Below, one piece after another: positions 1 through 8,858 of a stretch of DNA of 64,000 nucleotides. The DNA comes from Streptococcus toyakuensis (GTDB taxonomy: Bacteria; Bacillota; Bacilli; Lactobacillales; Streptococcaceae), in NCBI RefSeq assembly GCF_024346585.1, contig NZ_AP024523.1:567001-631000 (forward strand), given 5' to 3'. The notes below the pieces were generated by a model. The model did not search any database and had not been told where the DNA came from. It was given only the letters and a program-made list of their open reading frames with translations. Made by a program: the position numbers and the translations under genes. Each line of letters begins with the position of its first letter. The stretch's first letter is position 1.

Positions 1-2
1 TG

Positions 3-677
3 GATCCAGATAAGGGTGAGATTTTCTATGCTGGGCCTCAGATTCCCAACTATGCAGGAACTCAGTTCAAGAAGGAAATCGAGACTAGCTTTAATATTCC
101 TTGTGAAATTGAAAATGATGTCAACTGTGCAGGTCTTGCTGAAGCGGTATCTGGTTCAGGCAAGGGAGCGAGTGTGACACTTTGCTTGACCATTGGAACC
201 GGTATCGGTGGTTGCTTGATTATGGATGGGAAAGTCTTCCATGGTTTTAGCAATTCAGCCTGCGAAGTCGGTTATATGCATATGCAGGATGGAGATTTCC
301 AAGACTTGGCCTCTACGACAGCCTTGGTGGAGTATGTAGCAGCAGGTCATGGAGATCCAGCTGATCAGTGGAATGGCCGACGTATCTTTAAGGAAGCTAC
401 CGAAGGAAACAAAATTTGCATGGAAGGCATTGACCGGATGGTAGACTATCTAGGAAAAGGTCTGGCAAATATTTGCTATGTGGCCAATCCAGAAGTAGTC
501 ATTCTTGGTGGCGGTATCATGGGACAAGAGGCAATCCTCAAACCCAAGATTCGCACAGCCTTGAAGGCGGCCTTGGTACCAAGTCTAGCTGAAAAAACAC
601 GATTAGAATTTGCCCATCACCAAAATACAGCAGGTATGTTGGGAGCTTATTATCATTTCAAAACAAAACAATCCTAG
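3..677 (+). CDS. nanK: ROK-family sugar kinase, probable N-acetylmannosamine kinase (5' end outside window)
   Basis: The frame is open from base 3, so the N-terminal part (about a quarter to a third of a ~290-residue ROK kinase) lies upstream. Visible features are the catalytic-loop motif ENDVNCAG, the glycine-rich phosphate motif TIGTGIGG and the C-terminal NPEVVILGGGIMGQ. The cysteine-rich zinc motif of classical ROK kinases is missing after EVGYMHM, so this is a zinc-less member. Sialic-acid catabolism is inferred because it converges on a NanR-like RpiR regulator, the arrangement of the pneumococcal nan locus; the family itself also includes glucokinases and fructokinases. ManNAc-6-phosphate would be the product, formed in the cytoplasm. 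Confidence 0.75.
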   Translation, partial: DPDKGEIFYAGPQIPNYAGTQFKKEIETSFNIPCEIENDVNCAGLAEAVSGSGKGASVTLCLTIGTGIGGCLIMDGKVFHGFSNSACEVGYMHMQDGDFQDLASTTALVEYVAAGHGDPADQWNGRRIFKEATEGNKICMEGIDRMVDYLGKGLANICYVANPEVVILGGGIMGQEAILKPKIRTALKAALVPSLAEKTRLEFAHHQNTAGMLGAYYHFKTKQS

Positions 678-704
678 TTTGGCTCAGCCAAACTAGGATT
701 TTCT
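670..704 (+). terminator. Terminator hairpin after nanK, repeat copy 1
   Basis: AATCCTAGTTTGGC and GCCAAACTAGGATT form a near-perfect stem followed by TTTTCT. The 35 bases recur at 1440-1474 with 3 differences, on the other side of the toxin-antitoxin pair. Confidence 0.85.
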
Positions 705-716
705 AATCAAATTCCC

Positions 717-744
717 TTGACTTTCTTTATAATTGTGAGATAAT
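717..744 (+). promoter_or_regulatory. Promoter of the toxin-antitoxin operon
   Basis: TTGACT (717-722), a 16-base spacer and GATAAT (739-744) lie 30 bases before the antitoxin start. AAGGAG is correctly placed before the ATG at 774. Antitoxins of this type usually repress such a promoter; no clear dyad was identified. Confidence 0.7.
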
Positions 745-773
745 AAATAAAATATATAAAGGAGTTATATAAA

Positions 774-1061
774 ATGGCTATAGCGGATTCAAATAAAATT
801 GTGACCTTCCAAGCTAATAGAGAATTAGTAAATGATGCCATGGAAGTGTTAAAAGAAAAAAATCTCTCTCTTTCATCGGCACTCAGATTATTTTTAAAGA
901 ATGTTGCCGTAACAAATGAAGTAGATTTACTGAGTGAAGAGGAATTAGAGAGGGAGTATTTGTTTAGACAATTACAAGCAGAAGTTCAAGAAAGTTATGC
1001 CAAAATTGAGGCTGGAAATTACTTGACAGATGAGGATGTCGTGACACGCTATGGATTATAA
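774..1061 (+). CDS. RelB/DinJ-type antitoxin
   Basis: A 95-residue acidic protein with a ribbon-helix-helix-like N-terminus (KIVTFQANRELVNDAMEVLK, then SLSSALRLFLK) and a charged helical C-terminal tail ending in LTDEDVVTRYGL. This is the layout of RelB/DinJ antitoxins: DNA-binding dimer first, toxin-wrapping tail second. It overlaps the toxin start by 11 bases, the usual translational coupling of type II modules. It would neutralise the downstream nuclease and autorepress the operon. Family assignment rests on size, motif and partner. Confidence 0.85.
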   Translation: MAIADSNKIVTFQANRELVNDAMEVLKEKNLSLSSALRLFLKNVAVTNEVDLLSEEELEREYLFRQLQAEVQESYAKIEAGNYLTDEDVVTRYGL

Positions 1062-1401
1062 AAAATATAGGATTTTGTATTCTCCTAGAGTGATTGATAG
1101 TTTGGATAAAATATATCAGTATATAGCAGAGGAAATCGGTTCTGTAGAGGCTGCGAGACGAAAAGTGGAGAGTATCAGAAAAGATATTAATCGTCTAGAA
1201 ATTTTCCCCCAAGCTGGATTTGATGCCGATGAAAAATTTGGTAAGAAATTAGATCCTCGCTACCAAACGCGAGGATTGACCTTGAGTAAGAATTACATCG
1301 TATTATATACAATTGTTGAGGATACCGTCAGACTTGCTTATTTACTCCCTTCAAAAAGTGATTACATGAAATTATTCAAGACTAAATCAAGATATGAGTA
1401 A
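1051..1401 (+). CDS. RelE/ParE-superfamily toxin
   Basis: A 116-residue basic protein with the RelE/ParE pattern: an N-terminal strand (YRILYSPRVIDSLDKIYQYI), a helical pair, then the central strands with DPRYQTRGLTLSKNYIVLYTI and the C-terminal VRLAYLLPSKSDYMKLF. RelE members cleave ribosome-bound mRNA, whereas ParE members poison gyrase; the sequence alone does not decide between them. It is intact and translationally coupled to the antitoxin. Its position inside a sialic-acid locus, between two copies of one terminator, marks it as an insertion. Confidence 0.82.
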   Translation: MDYKKYRILYSPRVIDSLDKIYQYIAEEIGSVEAARRKVESIRKDINRLEIFPQAGFDADEKFGKKLDPRYQTRGLTLSKNYIVLYTIVEDTVRLAYLLPSKSDYMKLFKTKSRYE

Positions 1402-1439
1402 TTCATAATCTTGAAGAGGTATGTTTGGTGATGAATAAA

Positions 1440-1474
1440 AATCCTAGTTAGGTTCAACCAAACTAGGATTTTCT
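1440..1474 (-). terminator. Terminator hairpin of nanR, repeat copy 2
   Basis: Same 35-base hairpin as 670-704 (32 of 35 identical). The nanR stop codon lies inside this stem, so the hairpin originally belongs to the nanR 3' end and probably also terminates the toxin transcript from the other side. Confidence 0.75.
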
Positions 1475-2314
1475 GACACGTTTTTGTCTACGATAGCCGT
1501 TGAGTTTCTTATTTTCCCAGTAGCTATTAAAGATTTTTTCCTTGCTTTCACGATTGATTTCCAAAAAGTAGGCATAAATCAAATCGATAAAGAAGAGCAT
1601 TGGAAGTTGAGCGGATATTCGTTGAATGTAGGATGACTGGCTGTGGCTAGCAACAAGAACAGTCTCTGTATAAGCCTGACTATCTTTATTGGGAACACTT
1701 GTAAAGAGTACAGTTTTTGCCCCCATCTCCTTAGCGTCTAATAGACTATCTAAAATAGAAGGAGTTGTGCCAGAAAGTGAGAAACCGAGTACGAGACAAT
1801 TCTCATCCATAATGCTGGTCGTCCAAGCAAAACCGTCTTGATCGGTCAAGGCCTCGCAGACCACACCCAGACGCATAAAGCGTAATTTCATTTCACGAGC
1901 TACGAGGCCAGAACTCCCTGTTCCGAAGAAGTAGACGCGTTCAGCATCTTCGATTAATTGGGCAATTCGTTCTAGTTGGACTTCGTCAATCAAGTCCTGT
2001 GTTTGTTCCCGCATACTACTATAACTCCTGAGGACTCGTTTTGTCAGTGGACTATGTTTGTGAGAATGGGTGTCTTGTTTCTCTGCTTGGTGTTGGTATT
2101 GGAAAATAAATTCTCGGTAGCCAGTAAAGCCACACTTTTTAGCAAAGCGGGTCAGAGCAGCTTGAGAAATATGTAATTTTTGGGTGACTTGTTGAGAAGA
2201 TAAATCATCTGTAATCGTTTCAGCTTGCAAAAAATAGCGAGCGATTTCTTGCTCTAGGTCTGTCATTTCTTCAAAATGTGAATCAATGACAGTTGCGATA
2301 TCTGGTTTGTCCAT
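1463..2314 (-). CDS. nanR: RpiR-family transcriptional regulator, probable NanR
   Basis: A 283-residue protein with an N-terminal HTH_6 domain (about residues 1-80, SQQVTQKLHISQAALTRFAKKCGF) and a C-terminal SIS sugar-phosphate-binding domain (about 110-245, YFFGTGSSGLVAREMKLRF and LVLGFSLSGTTPSILDSL). RpiR proteins sense phosphosugars; in pneumococci the protein at this locus controls sialic-acid uptake and breakdown, probably sensing ManNAc-6-phosphate. AAAGGAG precedes the ATG. It converges on nanK, with the toxin-antitoxin pair interposed. Its last codons form part of the terminator hairpin. The sialic-acid role is inferred from position. Confidence 0.85.
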   Translation of the reverse strand: MDKPDIATVIDSHFEEMTDLEQEIARYFLQAETITDDLSSQQVTQKLHISQAALTRFAKKCGFTGYREFIFQYQHQAEKQDTHSHKHSPLTKRVLRSYSSMREQTQDLIDEVQLERIAQLIEDAERVYFFGTGSSGLVAREMKLRFMRLGVVCEALTDQDGFAWTTSIMDENCLVLGFSLSGTTPSILDSLLDAKEMGAKTVLFTSVPNKDSQAYTETVLVASHSQSSYIQRISAQLPMLFFIDLIYAYFLEINRESKEKIFNSYWENKKLNGYRRQKRVRKS

Positions 2315-2376
2315 AGGGAAGGCTCCTTTAAATGAGTCGTATTGGAAAAAGGCTAGATTATTGAACTTTTACATTC

Positions 2377-2385
2377 ATTATAACA
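2377..2385 (-). promoter_or_regulatory. nanR promoter, extended -10
   Basis: Read on the minus strand, TGT followed by TATAAT, about 65 bases upstream of the nanR ATG. No convincing -35 hexamer; extended -10 promoters are common in this group. Confidence 0.55.
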
Positions 2386-2473
2386 TATAATATAGGGATG
2401 AATAAATAAAAACGTATCTTGCCGTAAAAACGAAAAAAGCTTCTTTCTTTTCCATAATTTTCTGCTCAAATTG

Positions 2474-2482
2474 TGGTACAAT
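2474..2482 (+). promoter_or_regulatory. pbp2b promoter, extended -10
   Basis: TGG followed by TACAAT, placing the transcript start near 2489, between divergent nanR and pbp2b. No good -35 is visible. Confidence 0.55.
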
Positions 2483-2521
2483 TAAGAGTAAGATTTTAAG
2501 TTAGAAATGAGACTGATTTGT

Positions 2522-4564
2522 ATGAGAAAATTTAACAGCCATTCGATTCCGATTCGGCTTAATTTATTGTTTTCAATCGTCATTTTACTCTTTATGACCA
2601 TTATTGGTCGTTTGTTGTATATGCAGGTTTTGAACAAGGATTTTTACGAAAAAAAGCTAGCCTCAGCTAGTCAGACCAAGGTCACAACCAGTTCTGCCCG
2701 TGGGGAAATTTATGATGCTAGTGGAAAACCTTTGGTAGAAAATACGTTAAAGCAGGTTGTTTCCTTTACGCGTAGCAATAAAATGACGGCTACAGACTTA
2801 AAAGAAATAGCTAAAAAGTTACTGACTTATGTGAGCATCAGTTCGCCAAATTTGACAGAACGCCAGCTGGCTGATTACTATTTGGCTGATCCTGAAATCT
2901 ATAAAAAAACAGTGGAAGCTCTCCCAAGTGAGAAACGCTTGGATTCAGATGGCAATCGTCTATCCGAATCAGAACTGTATAACAATGCGGTCGATAGTGT
3001 CCCAACAAGTCAACTAAACTATACAGAGGATGAAAAGAAAGAAATCTATCTTTTTAGTCAGTTAAATGCTGTTGGAAACTTTGCGACAGGAACCATTGCG
3101 ACAGATCCTCTAAATGATTCTCAGGTGGCTGTTATTGCCTCTATTTCAAAGGAGATGCCTGGCATTAGTATTTCTACTTCTTGGGATCGAAAGGTTTTGG
3201 AAACTTCCCTTTCTTCTATAGTAGGGAGTGTATCCAGTGAAAAAGCTGGTCTCCCAGCGGAAGAAGCAGAAGCCTATCTTAAAAAAGGCTATTCTCTAAA
3301 TGACCGTGTTGGAACCTCGTATTTGGAAAAGCAATATGAAGAGACCTTACAAGGAAAACGCTCGGTAAAAGAAATCCATCTGGATAAATATGGCAATATG
3401 GAAAGCGTGGATACAATTGAGGAAGGTAGTAAGGGAAACAATATCAAGCTGACCATTGATTTGGCCTTCCAAGATAGTGTGGATGCTTTGCTGAAAAGTT
3501 ATTTCAATTCCGAGCTAGGAAATGGTGGAGCCAAGTATTCTGAGGGTGTGTATGCAGTCGCCCTTAACCCCAAAACAGGTGCTGTTTTGTCTATGTCAGG
3601 ACTCAAACATGACCTGAAAACGGGAGAGTTGACTCCTGATTCCTTGGGAACGGTAACCAATGTCTTTGTCCCAGGTTCGGTTGTTAAGGCCGCTACCATC
3701 AGCTCAGGTTGGGAAAATGGTGTTTTATCAGGAAACCAAACCTTAACAGATCAGCCTATTGTTTTCCAAGGTTCAGCTCCAATTTATTCTTGGTATAAAT
3801 TGGCATATGGATCTTTTCCTATTACAGCTGTGGAAGCCTTGGAGTATTCATCCAATGCTTACATGGTTCAAACCGCTCTTGGAATCATGGGCCAGACCTA
3901 TCAACCAAATATGTTTGTTGGAACCAGCAATTTGGAAACAGCTATGGGAAAACTTCGTGCGACCTTTGGCGAATATGGCTTGGGGGCTGCGACCGGAATT
4001 GACCTACCAGATGAATCTACTGGATTTGTTCCCAAAGAGTATAGCTTTGCTAATTACATTACTAATGCCTTTGGGCAGTTTGATAACTATACGCCCATGC
4101 AGTTGGCTCAGTATGTAGCAACTATTGCAAATGATGGTGTTCGTGTGGCTCCTCGTATTGTTGAAGGCATTTATGGAAATAATGATAAGGGAGGCTTAGG
4201 CGACTTGATTCAGCAACTGCAACCGACAGAGATGAATAAGGTCAATATTTCTGAATCGGATATGGCAATCTTGCACCAAGGATTTTACCAAGTATCGCAT
4301 GGAACTAGACCCCTTACGACAGGACGGGCGTTTTCAGATGGCGCCACTGTTTCTATCAGTGGTAAGACCGGTACAGGTGAAAGCTATGTAGCTGGTGGTC
4401 AAGAAGCTGATAATACCAATGCCGTGGCCTATGCTCCAACAGAAAATCCTCAAATTGCAGTTGCAGTAGTCTTTCCTCATAATACCAATTTAACCAAAAA
4501 TGTTGGGCCAGCAATTGCTCGCGACATTATCAATTTATATAACCAACACCATCCAATGAATTAG
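2522..4564 (+). CDS. pbp2b: Penicillin-binding protein 2B, class B transpeptidase
   Basis: An essential D,D-transpeptidase for peripheral peptidoglycan growth. It has a short cytoplasmic tail, one membrane anchor (about residues 17-37), a dimerisation/pedestal domain (about 55-310) and a transpeptidase domain (about 340-670). Active-site motifs are S386-VVK, S443-SN and K615-TG. Start 2522 gives 680 residues and reproduces the standard pneumococcal numbering; an in-frame ATG at 2507 would add five residues. Relative to my recollection of the susceptible R6 protein, it carries T426K, Q427L, Q438E, T446A, E476G, T489A and A619G, typical of mosaic low-affinity alleles. recR follows 10 bases later and is probably co-transcribed. 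Confidence 0.96.
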   Translation: MRKFNSHSIPIRLNLLFSIVILLFMTIIGRLLYMQVLNKDFYEKKLASASQTKVTTSSARGEIYDASGKPLVENTLKQVVSFTRSNKMTATDLKEIAKKLLTYVSISSPNLTERQLADYYLADPEIYKKTVEALPSEKRLDSDGNRLSESELYNNAVDSVPTSQLNYTEDEKKEIYLFSQLNAVGNFATGTIATDPLNDSQVAVIASISKEMPGISISTSWDRKVLETSLSSIVGSVSSEKAGLPAEEAEAYLKKGYSLNDRVGTSYLEKQYEETLQGKRSVKEIHLDKYGNMESVDTIEEGSKGNNIKLTIDLAFQDSVDALLKSYFNSELGNGGAKYSEGVYAVALNPKTGAVLSMSGLKHDLKTGELTPDSLGTVTNVFVPGSVVKAATISSGWENGVLSGNQTLTDQPIVFQGSAPIYSWYKLAYGSFPITAVEALEYSSNAYMVQTALGIMGQTYQPNMFVGTSNLETAMGKLRATFGEYGLGAATGIDLPDESTGFVPKEYSFANYITNAFGQFDNYTPMQLAQYVATIANDGVRVAPRIVEGIYGNNDKGGLGDLIQQLQPTEMNKVNISESDMAILHQGFYQVSHGTRPLTTGRAFSDGATVSISGKTGTGESYVAGGQEADNTNAVAYAPTENPQIAVAVVFPHNTNLTKNVGPAIARDIINLYNQHHPMN

Positions 4565-4574
4565 AAAGGAAGCC

Positions 4575-5171
4575 ATGCTTTATCCAACACCTATTGCTAA
4601 GTTGATTGACAGTTATTCCAAACTTCCTGGTATTGGGATTAAGACAGCAACCCGTCTAGCCTTTTATACTATTGGAATGCCGGATGATGACGTCAACGAA
4701 TTTGCTAAAAATCTCCTTGCAGCCAAGCGAGAATTGACCTATTGCTCTATTTGTGGGCGTTTGACAGATGATGATCCTTGTTCTATCTGTACCGATCCTA
4801 GCCGTGACCAGTCTACGATTCTGGTTTTGGAGGATAGCCGAGATGTCGCTGCCATGGAAAATATCCAAGAATACCACGGACTCTATCATGTCTTGCACGG
4901 ATTGATCTCCCCTATGAATGGGATTAGTCCTGACGATATCAATCTCAAGAGCCTTATGACTCGTCTTATGGATAGTGAGGTTTCAGAGGTAATCGTAGCA
5001 ACCAATGCCACAGCAGATGGTGAAGCGACATCCATGTATCTTTCACGTTTGCTCAAGCCAGCTGGTATCAAGGTTACGCGTCTAGCACGAGGTCTCGCTG
5101 TCGGAGCGGACATTGAGTACGCGGATGAAGTGACGCTCTTACGAGCCATTGAAAATCGAACAGAGTTGTAA
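4575..5171 (+). CDS. recR: Recombination mediator RecR
   Basis: A 198-residue DNA-repair protein that helps RecF/RecO load RecA on gapped DNA. It shows an N-terminal helix-hairpin-helix ([19 protein letters not shown]), a four-cysteine zinc site (CSIC and CSIC, about residues 57-72) and a Toprim domain ([13 protein letters not shown], later [18 protein letters not shown]). Length is standard. AAAGGAAG precedes the ATG, 10 bases after pbp2b, and a terminator follows at 5217. The pbp2b-recR-ddl-murF order is conserved in streptococci. Confidence 0.96.
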   Translation: MLYPTPIAKLIDSYSKLPGIGIKTATRLAFYTIGMPDDDVNEFAKNLLAAKRELTYCSICGRLTDDDPCSICTDPSRDQSTILVLEDSRDVAAMENIQEYHGLYHVLHGLISPMNGISPDDINLKSLMTRLMDSEVSEVIVATNATADGEATSMYLSRLLKPAGIKVTRLARGLAVGADIEYADEVTLLRAIENRTEL

Positions 5172-5216
5172 GTGTAGACAAATTAACACACTCAATTCAT
5201 TTATACAAAAATCATG

Positions 5217-5248
5217 GAGACCGACAGTTGTTTTATCGGTCTCTTTTT
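5217..5248 (+). terminator. Terminator after recR
   Basis: GAGACCGA and TCGGTCTC enclose an 11-base loop, followed by TTTTT. It separates pbp2b-recR from ddl. Confidence 0.85.
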
Positions 5249-5345
5249 AGATTTATTGAAGACCAGTATCAGGTTCAAGTTTCAAAAAAGAAGCAAATAT
5301 GATATACTAAAGAACGAGTATTCTATTAGAATTGGAACAAATAAT

Positions 5346-6389
5346 ATGAAACAAACGATTATTCTTTTATACGGTGGACGTAGTGCAGAGCGTGAAGTCT
5401 CTGTTCTTTCAGCTGAGAGTGTCATGCGTGCGGTCAACTACGACCGTTTCACGGTCAAGACTTTCTTCATCAGCCAGTCAGGTGACTTTATTAAAACGCA
5501 AGAATTTAGCCAGACTCCAGGTCAAGAGGATCGTCTTATGACCAATGAAACTATTGATTGGGATAAGCAAGTTGCACCAAGTGCTATATACGAAGAGGGA
5601 GCAGTGGTCTTTCCAGTCCTTCACGGTCCGATGGGAGAAGATGGCTCAGTTCAAGGCTTCCTCGAAGTTTTGAAAATGCCTTATGTTGGTTGTAACATAT
5701 TGTCATCTAGTCTTGCCATGGATAAAATCACCACTAAGCGTGTTTTAGAATCTGCAGGCATTGCCCAAGTTCCTTATGTGACCATTGTCGAAGGCGATGA
5801 TGTGACTGCTAAAATCGCTGAAGTTGAAGAAAAATTGACTTATCCAGTCTTCACCAAACCGTCAAACATGGGTTCAAGTGTCGGTATTTCTAAGTCTGAA
5901 AATCAAGAAGAACTCCGTCAAGCTTTGAAACTTGCCTTCCAATATGATAGTCGTGTCTTGGTTGAGCAAGGGGTGAATGCCCGTGAAATCGAGGTTGGTC
6001 TCTTGGGCAACTACGATGTCAAGAGTACGCTGCCAGGAGAAGTAGTCAAGGATGTTGCTTTCTACGACTACGATGCCAAGTATATCGATAACAAGATTAC
6101 TATGGATATTCCAGCCAAAATCAGTGATGATGTGGTAGCTGTCATGCGTCAAAATGCAGAAACGGCCTTCCGTGCGATTGGTGGCCTCGGTCTCTCTCGT
6201 TGCGATTTCTTCTATACAGATAAGGGCGAGATTTTCCTAAACGAGCTTAATACCATGCCAGGTTTCACCCAGTGGTCTATGTATCCACTACTTTGGGACA
6301 ATATGGGAATTAGCTACCCAGACCTAATCGAGCGTTTGGTTGACCTTGCCAAGGAAAGTTTTGACAAGCGCGAAGCGCATTTGCTATAA
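5346..6389 (+). CDS. ddl: D-alanine--D-alanine ligase
   Basis: A cytoplasmic ATP-grasp enzyme joining two D-alanines for the peptidoglycan stem peptide. It shows [12 protein letters not shown] at the N-terminus, [13 protein letters not shown], the ATP-grasp segment [14 protein letters not shown] and the C-terminal [18 protein letters not shown]. The frame is open upstream to 5214, but that stretch contains the recR terminator. The ATG at 5346 gives 347 residues, the usual length, and starts directly at the conserved N-terminus. A -10-like TATACT lies about 40 bases upstream. murF follows and supplies the next ligase of the pathway, which uses the dipeptide made here. Confidence 0.96.
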   Translation: MKQTIILLYGGRSAEREVSVLSAESVMRAVNYDRFTVKTFFISQSGDFIKTQEFSQTPGQEDRLMTNETIDWDKQVAPSAIYEEGAVVFPVLHGPMGEDGSVQGFLEVLKMPYVGCNILSSSLAMDKITTKRVLESAGIAQVPYVTIVEGDDVTAKIAEVEEKLTYPVFTKPSNMGSSVGISKSENQEELRQALKLAFQYDSRVLVEQGVNAREIEVGLLGNYDVKSTLPGEVVKDVAFYDYDAKYIDNKITMDIPAKISDDVVAVMRQNAETAFRAIGGLGLSRCDFFYTDKGEIFLNELNTMPGFTQWSMYPLLWDNMGISYPDLIERLVDLAKESFDKREAHLL

Positions 6390-6400
6390 AAATGAAAGAG

Positions 6401-6461
6401 AGGGTAGAAGCCAGAACCATCACTGCCAGGTGATTAGAGTTCTCGGACTTCGACCCTTTTT
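6401..6461 (+). terminator. Hairpin with T-run between ddl and murF (terminator or attenuator)
   Basis: AGGGT-GAAG-C-GAAC on the left pairs with GTTCTCGGACTTCGACCCT on the right, with mismatches, followed by TTTTT and then the murF ribosome-binding site AAAGGAG. It would reduce read-through from ddl into murF. No separate murF promoter is obvious. Confidence 0.6.
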
Positions 6462-6473
6462 AAAGGAGTAGAA

Positions 6474-7847
6474 ATGAAACTTACAATTCACGAAGTTGCC
6501 CAAGCTGTTGGAGCTAAAAATGATGTCAGCATCTTTGAGGATGCTCAGTTAGAAAAGCCTGAGTTTGACAGTCGTTTGATTGGGACAGGAGATTTGTTTG
6601 TGCCACTTAAAGGTGCGCGTGATGGTCATGACTTTATCGAAACAGCCTTCGAAAATGGTGCAGCAGTAACCTTGTCTGAGAAAGAGGTCGCAAATCATCC
6701 TTACATTTTAGTAGATGATGTTTTGACTGCCTTTCAACAACTAGCTGCCTACTATCTTGAGAAAAAGGGAGTTGATGTCTTTGCTGTTACAGGTTCAAAT
6801 GGCAAGACAACGACCAAGGATATGTTGGCGCACTTGCTTTCAATAACCTACAAAACCTACAAAACACAAGGAAACTACAATAACGAGATAGGCCTTCCTT
6901 ACACAGTTCTCCACATGCCTGAAGGAACAGAAAAGTTGGTCTTGGAGATGGGGCAGGATCACTTGGGAGATATTCATCTCTTATCAGAATTGGCTCATCC
7001 AAAAACAGCTATCGTGACCTTGATTGGGGAAGCTCATTTGGCCTTTTTCAAAGACCGTTCTGAGATTGCTAAAGGGAAGATGCAAATTGCAGATGGTATG
7101 GCATCGGGTTCCTTGCTTTTGGTACCAGCAGACTACATTGTAGAGAACTACTTGCCAGCTGATAAAAAGGTGGTCCGTTTTGGTCAAGGAGCAGAGTTAG
7201 AAATCACAGACTTGGTTGAGCGCAAGGATAGTCTGACCTTTAAGGCCAATTTCTTGGAGCAAGTCCTTGATTTGCCAGTGACTGGTAAGTACAATGCTAC
7301 CAATGCTATGATTGCATCCTATGTTGCCCTACAAGAAGGAGTTTCAGAGGAGCAAATTCGTCAGGCCTTCCAAAATATTGAATTGACGCGTAACCGTACC
7401 GAGTGGAAGAAATCAGCCAATGGAGCAGATATCCTATCAGATGTTTACAATGCCAATCCAACCGCTATGAAGCTGATTTTAGAGACTTTCTCTGCCATTC
7501 CAGCCAATGAAGGGGGCAAGAAAATTGCAGTGTTGGCGGATATGAAGGAACTTGGTGACCAGTCTGTTCAACTCCATAACCAGATGATTTTGAGTATCTC
7601 GCCAGATGTGCTTGATACCGTAATTTTCTATGGAGAAGACATTGCTGGATTGGCCCAATTGGCTAGTCAAATGTTCCCAATTGGCCACGTTTTCTACTTC
7701 AAGAAAACAGAAGACCAAGACCAATTTGAAGACCTAGTCAAGCAGGTCAAGGAAAGCCTTGGAACCAATGACCAAATCCTGCTCAAAGGCTCTAACTCTA
7801 TGAATCTAGCCAAGTTAGTAGAAAGTTTAGAAACTGAAGACAAGTAA
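6474..7847 (+). CDS. murF: UDP-MurNAc-tripeptide--D-alanyl-D-alanine ligase
   Basis: A 457-residue Mur ligase adding D-Ala-D-Ala to UDP-MurNAc-tripeptide, the last cytoplasmic step of precursor synthesis. The ATP-binding loop VTGSNGKTTTKDM is at about residues 105-117; the central domain has YNNEIGLPYTVL and the C-terminal domain LSDVYNANPTAMKL. The N-terminal domain binds the UDP moiety. AAAGGAG is well placed before the ATG. Its substrate is made by the upstream ddl product. Length and motifs are normal. Confidence 0.96.
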   Translation: MKLTIHEVAQAVGAKNDVSIFEDAQLEKPEFDSRLIGTGDLFVPLKGARDGHDFIETAFENGAAVTLSEKEVANHPYILVDDVLTAFQQLAAYYLEKKGVDVFAVTGSNGKTTTKDMLAHLLSITYKTYKTQGNYNNEIGLPYTVLHMPEGTEKLVLEMGQDHLGDIHLLSELAHPKTAIVTLIGEAHLAFFKDRSEIAKGKMQIADGMASGSLLLVPADYIVENYLPADKKVVRFGQGAELEITDLVERKDSLTFKANFLEQVLDLPVTGKYNATNAMIASYVALQEGVSEEQIRQAFQNIELTRNRTEWKKSANGADILSDVYNANPTAMKLILETFSAIPANEGGKKIAVLADMKELGDQSVQLHNQMILSISPDVLDTVIFYGEDIAGLAQLASQMFPIGHVFYFKKTEDQDQFEDLVKQVKESLGTNDQILLKGSNSMNLAKLVESLETEDK

Positions 7848-7895
7848 TTTTGTCAAACATTTACGTATTTCTAAATCCATTTTTGATAAATAGCA

Positions 7896-7904
7896 TGGTA
7901 TAAT
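7896..7904 (+). promoter_or_regulatory. Extended -10 promoter upstream of the YwaF-like gene
   Basis: TGG followed by TATAAT, about 37 bases before the ATG at 7942. No clear -35. Confidence 0.5.
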
Positions 7905-7941
7905 AAAATGCAGGAAAATTTTGAATCATGAGGAAGACTAG

Positions 7942-8646
7942 ATGAATTTATGGGATATTTTCTTTACGACCCAAGCAACCGAACCACCCAAATTTGACCT
8001 TTTTTGGTATGTCAGTATATTTACACTTTTAGCCTTAACTTTTTATACAGCCTATCGCTATCGTGAAAAGAAGGCTTACCAACGATTTTTCCAGAGTTTA
8101 CAGGCAGTTCAGTTAATCCTCCTTTATGGTTGGTACTGGATCAATCATATGCCGTTGTCAGAAAGTTTACCTTTTTACCATTGCCGTATGGCTATGTTTG
8201 TGGTGCTTTTGCTTCCTGGTCAGTCTAAATATAGGCAGTATTTTGCATTGCTAGGAACATTTGGGACATTAGCAGCCTTTGTTTATCCAGTTCCAGATGC
8301 CTATCCTTTCCCACATATTGCGATTTTATCCTTTATCTTTGGGCACCTAGCTCTTTTGGGGAATTCTCTGGTCTATCTATTGAGACAGTATGACGAACGA
8401 TTGCTGGATGTGAAGGGAATTTTTCTTATGACCTTTGCCCTAAATGCCTTGATTTTTGTGGTCAATTTAGTAACTGGTGGAGATTACGGATTCTTGACAA
8501 AACCACCATTGGTTGGAGACCATGGCTTAGTAGCTAATTATTTAATCGTTTCCCTGGCCTTATCAGCAGCGATTACGTTAACAAAGAAAATCTTAGAACT
8601 ATTTTTACAACAAGAAGCAGAAAAAATGATTGCAAAGAAAGCTTGA
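7942..8646 (+). CDS. YwaF/TIGR02206-family integral membrane protein
   Basis: A 234-residue hydrophobic protein with about six membrane segments and a conserved mid-part YGWYWINHMPLSESLPFYHCRMAMFVVLLL, here cut across several helices. It resembles the TIGR02206/YwaF family of uncharacterised Firmicute membrane proteins. The tryptophan- and histidine-rich stretch (WYWINHMP, PFYHCRM) is the family hallmark. It has its own extended -10 promoter and its own terminator, so it appears monocistronic between murF and ftsA. No function is known to me. Confidence 0.75.
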   Translation: MNLWDIFFTTQATEPPKFDLFWYVSIFTLLALTFYTAYRYREKKAYQRFFQSLQAVQLILLYGWYWINHMPLSESLPFYHCRMAMFVVLLLPGQSKYRQYFALLGTFGTLAAFVYPVPDAYPFPHIAILSFIFGHLALLGNSLVYLLRQYDERLLDVKGIFLMTFALNALIFVVNLVTGGDYGFLTKPPLVGDHGLVANYLIVSLALSAAITLTKKILELFLQQEAEKMIAKKA

Positions 8647-8663
8647 TTTTAAGCTTTCTTTTT
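8638..8663 (+). terminator. Terminator after the YwaF-like gene
   Basis: AAAGCTT, six-base loop, AAGCTTT, then CTTTTTT; it begins at the last codons of the gene. Confidence 0.8.
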
Positions 8664-8772
8664 TCATAAATCTGTTTTTTATAATTTGTTTGGAAAATAT
8701 AAAAAGCTTATGAGCGAATGTGAAAAAATGGTAAGTAAATTTAGGAAAAACTAAGCACGATTGGATTTTTTG

Positions 8773-8781
8773 TGTTATAAT
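8773..8781 (+). promoter_or_regulatory. ftsA operon promoter, extended -10
   Basis: TGT followed by TATAAT, about 78 bases before ftsA. It is the only good promoter in the murF-ftsA gap and probably drives the division cluster. Confidence 0.6.
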
Positions 8782-8858
8782 ATTCTGTGAATAGCTATGC
8801 CCTATTTTAGCTATATTGAATAGAAGTTTGAAACTTGGAAGAGAGAGGATGCGATGTA

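Noticed and set aside
3759..4118. 119-residue frame inside pbp2b
   Set aside because: Shadow frame within a strongly conserved gene; no ribosome-binding site.
8835..8858. In-frame TTG upstream of ftsA as the start
   Set aside because: It adds eight non-conserved residues; the ATG at 8859 begins at the conserved FtsA N-terminus with a purine-rich site upstream.
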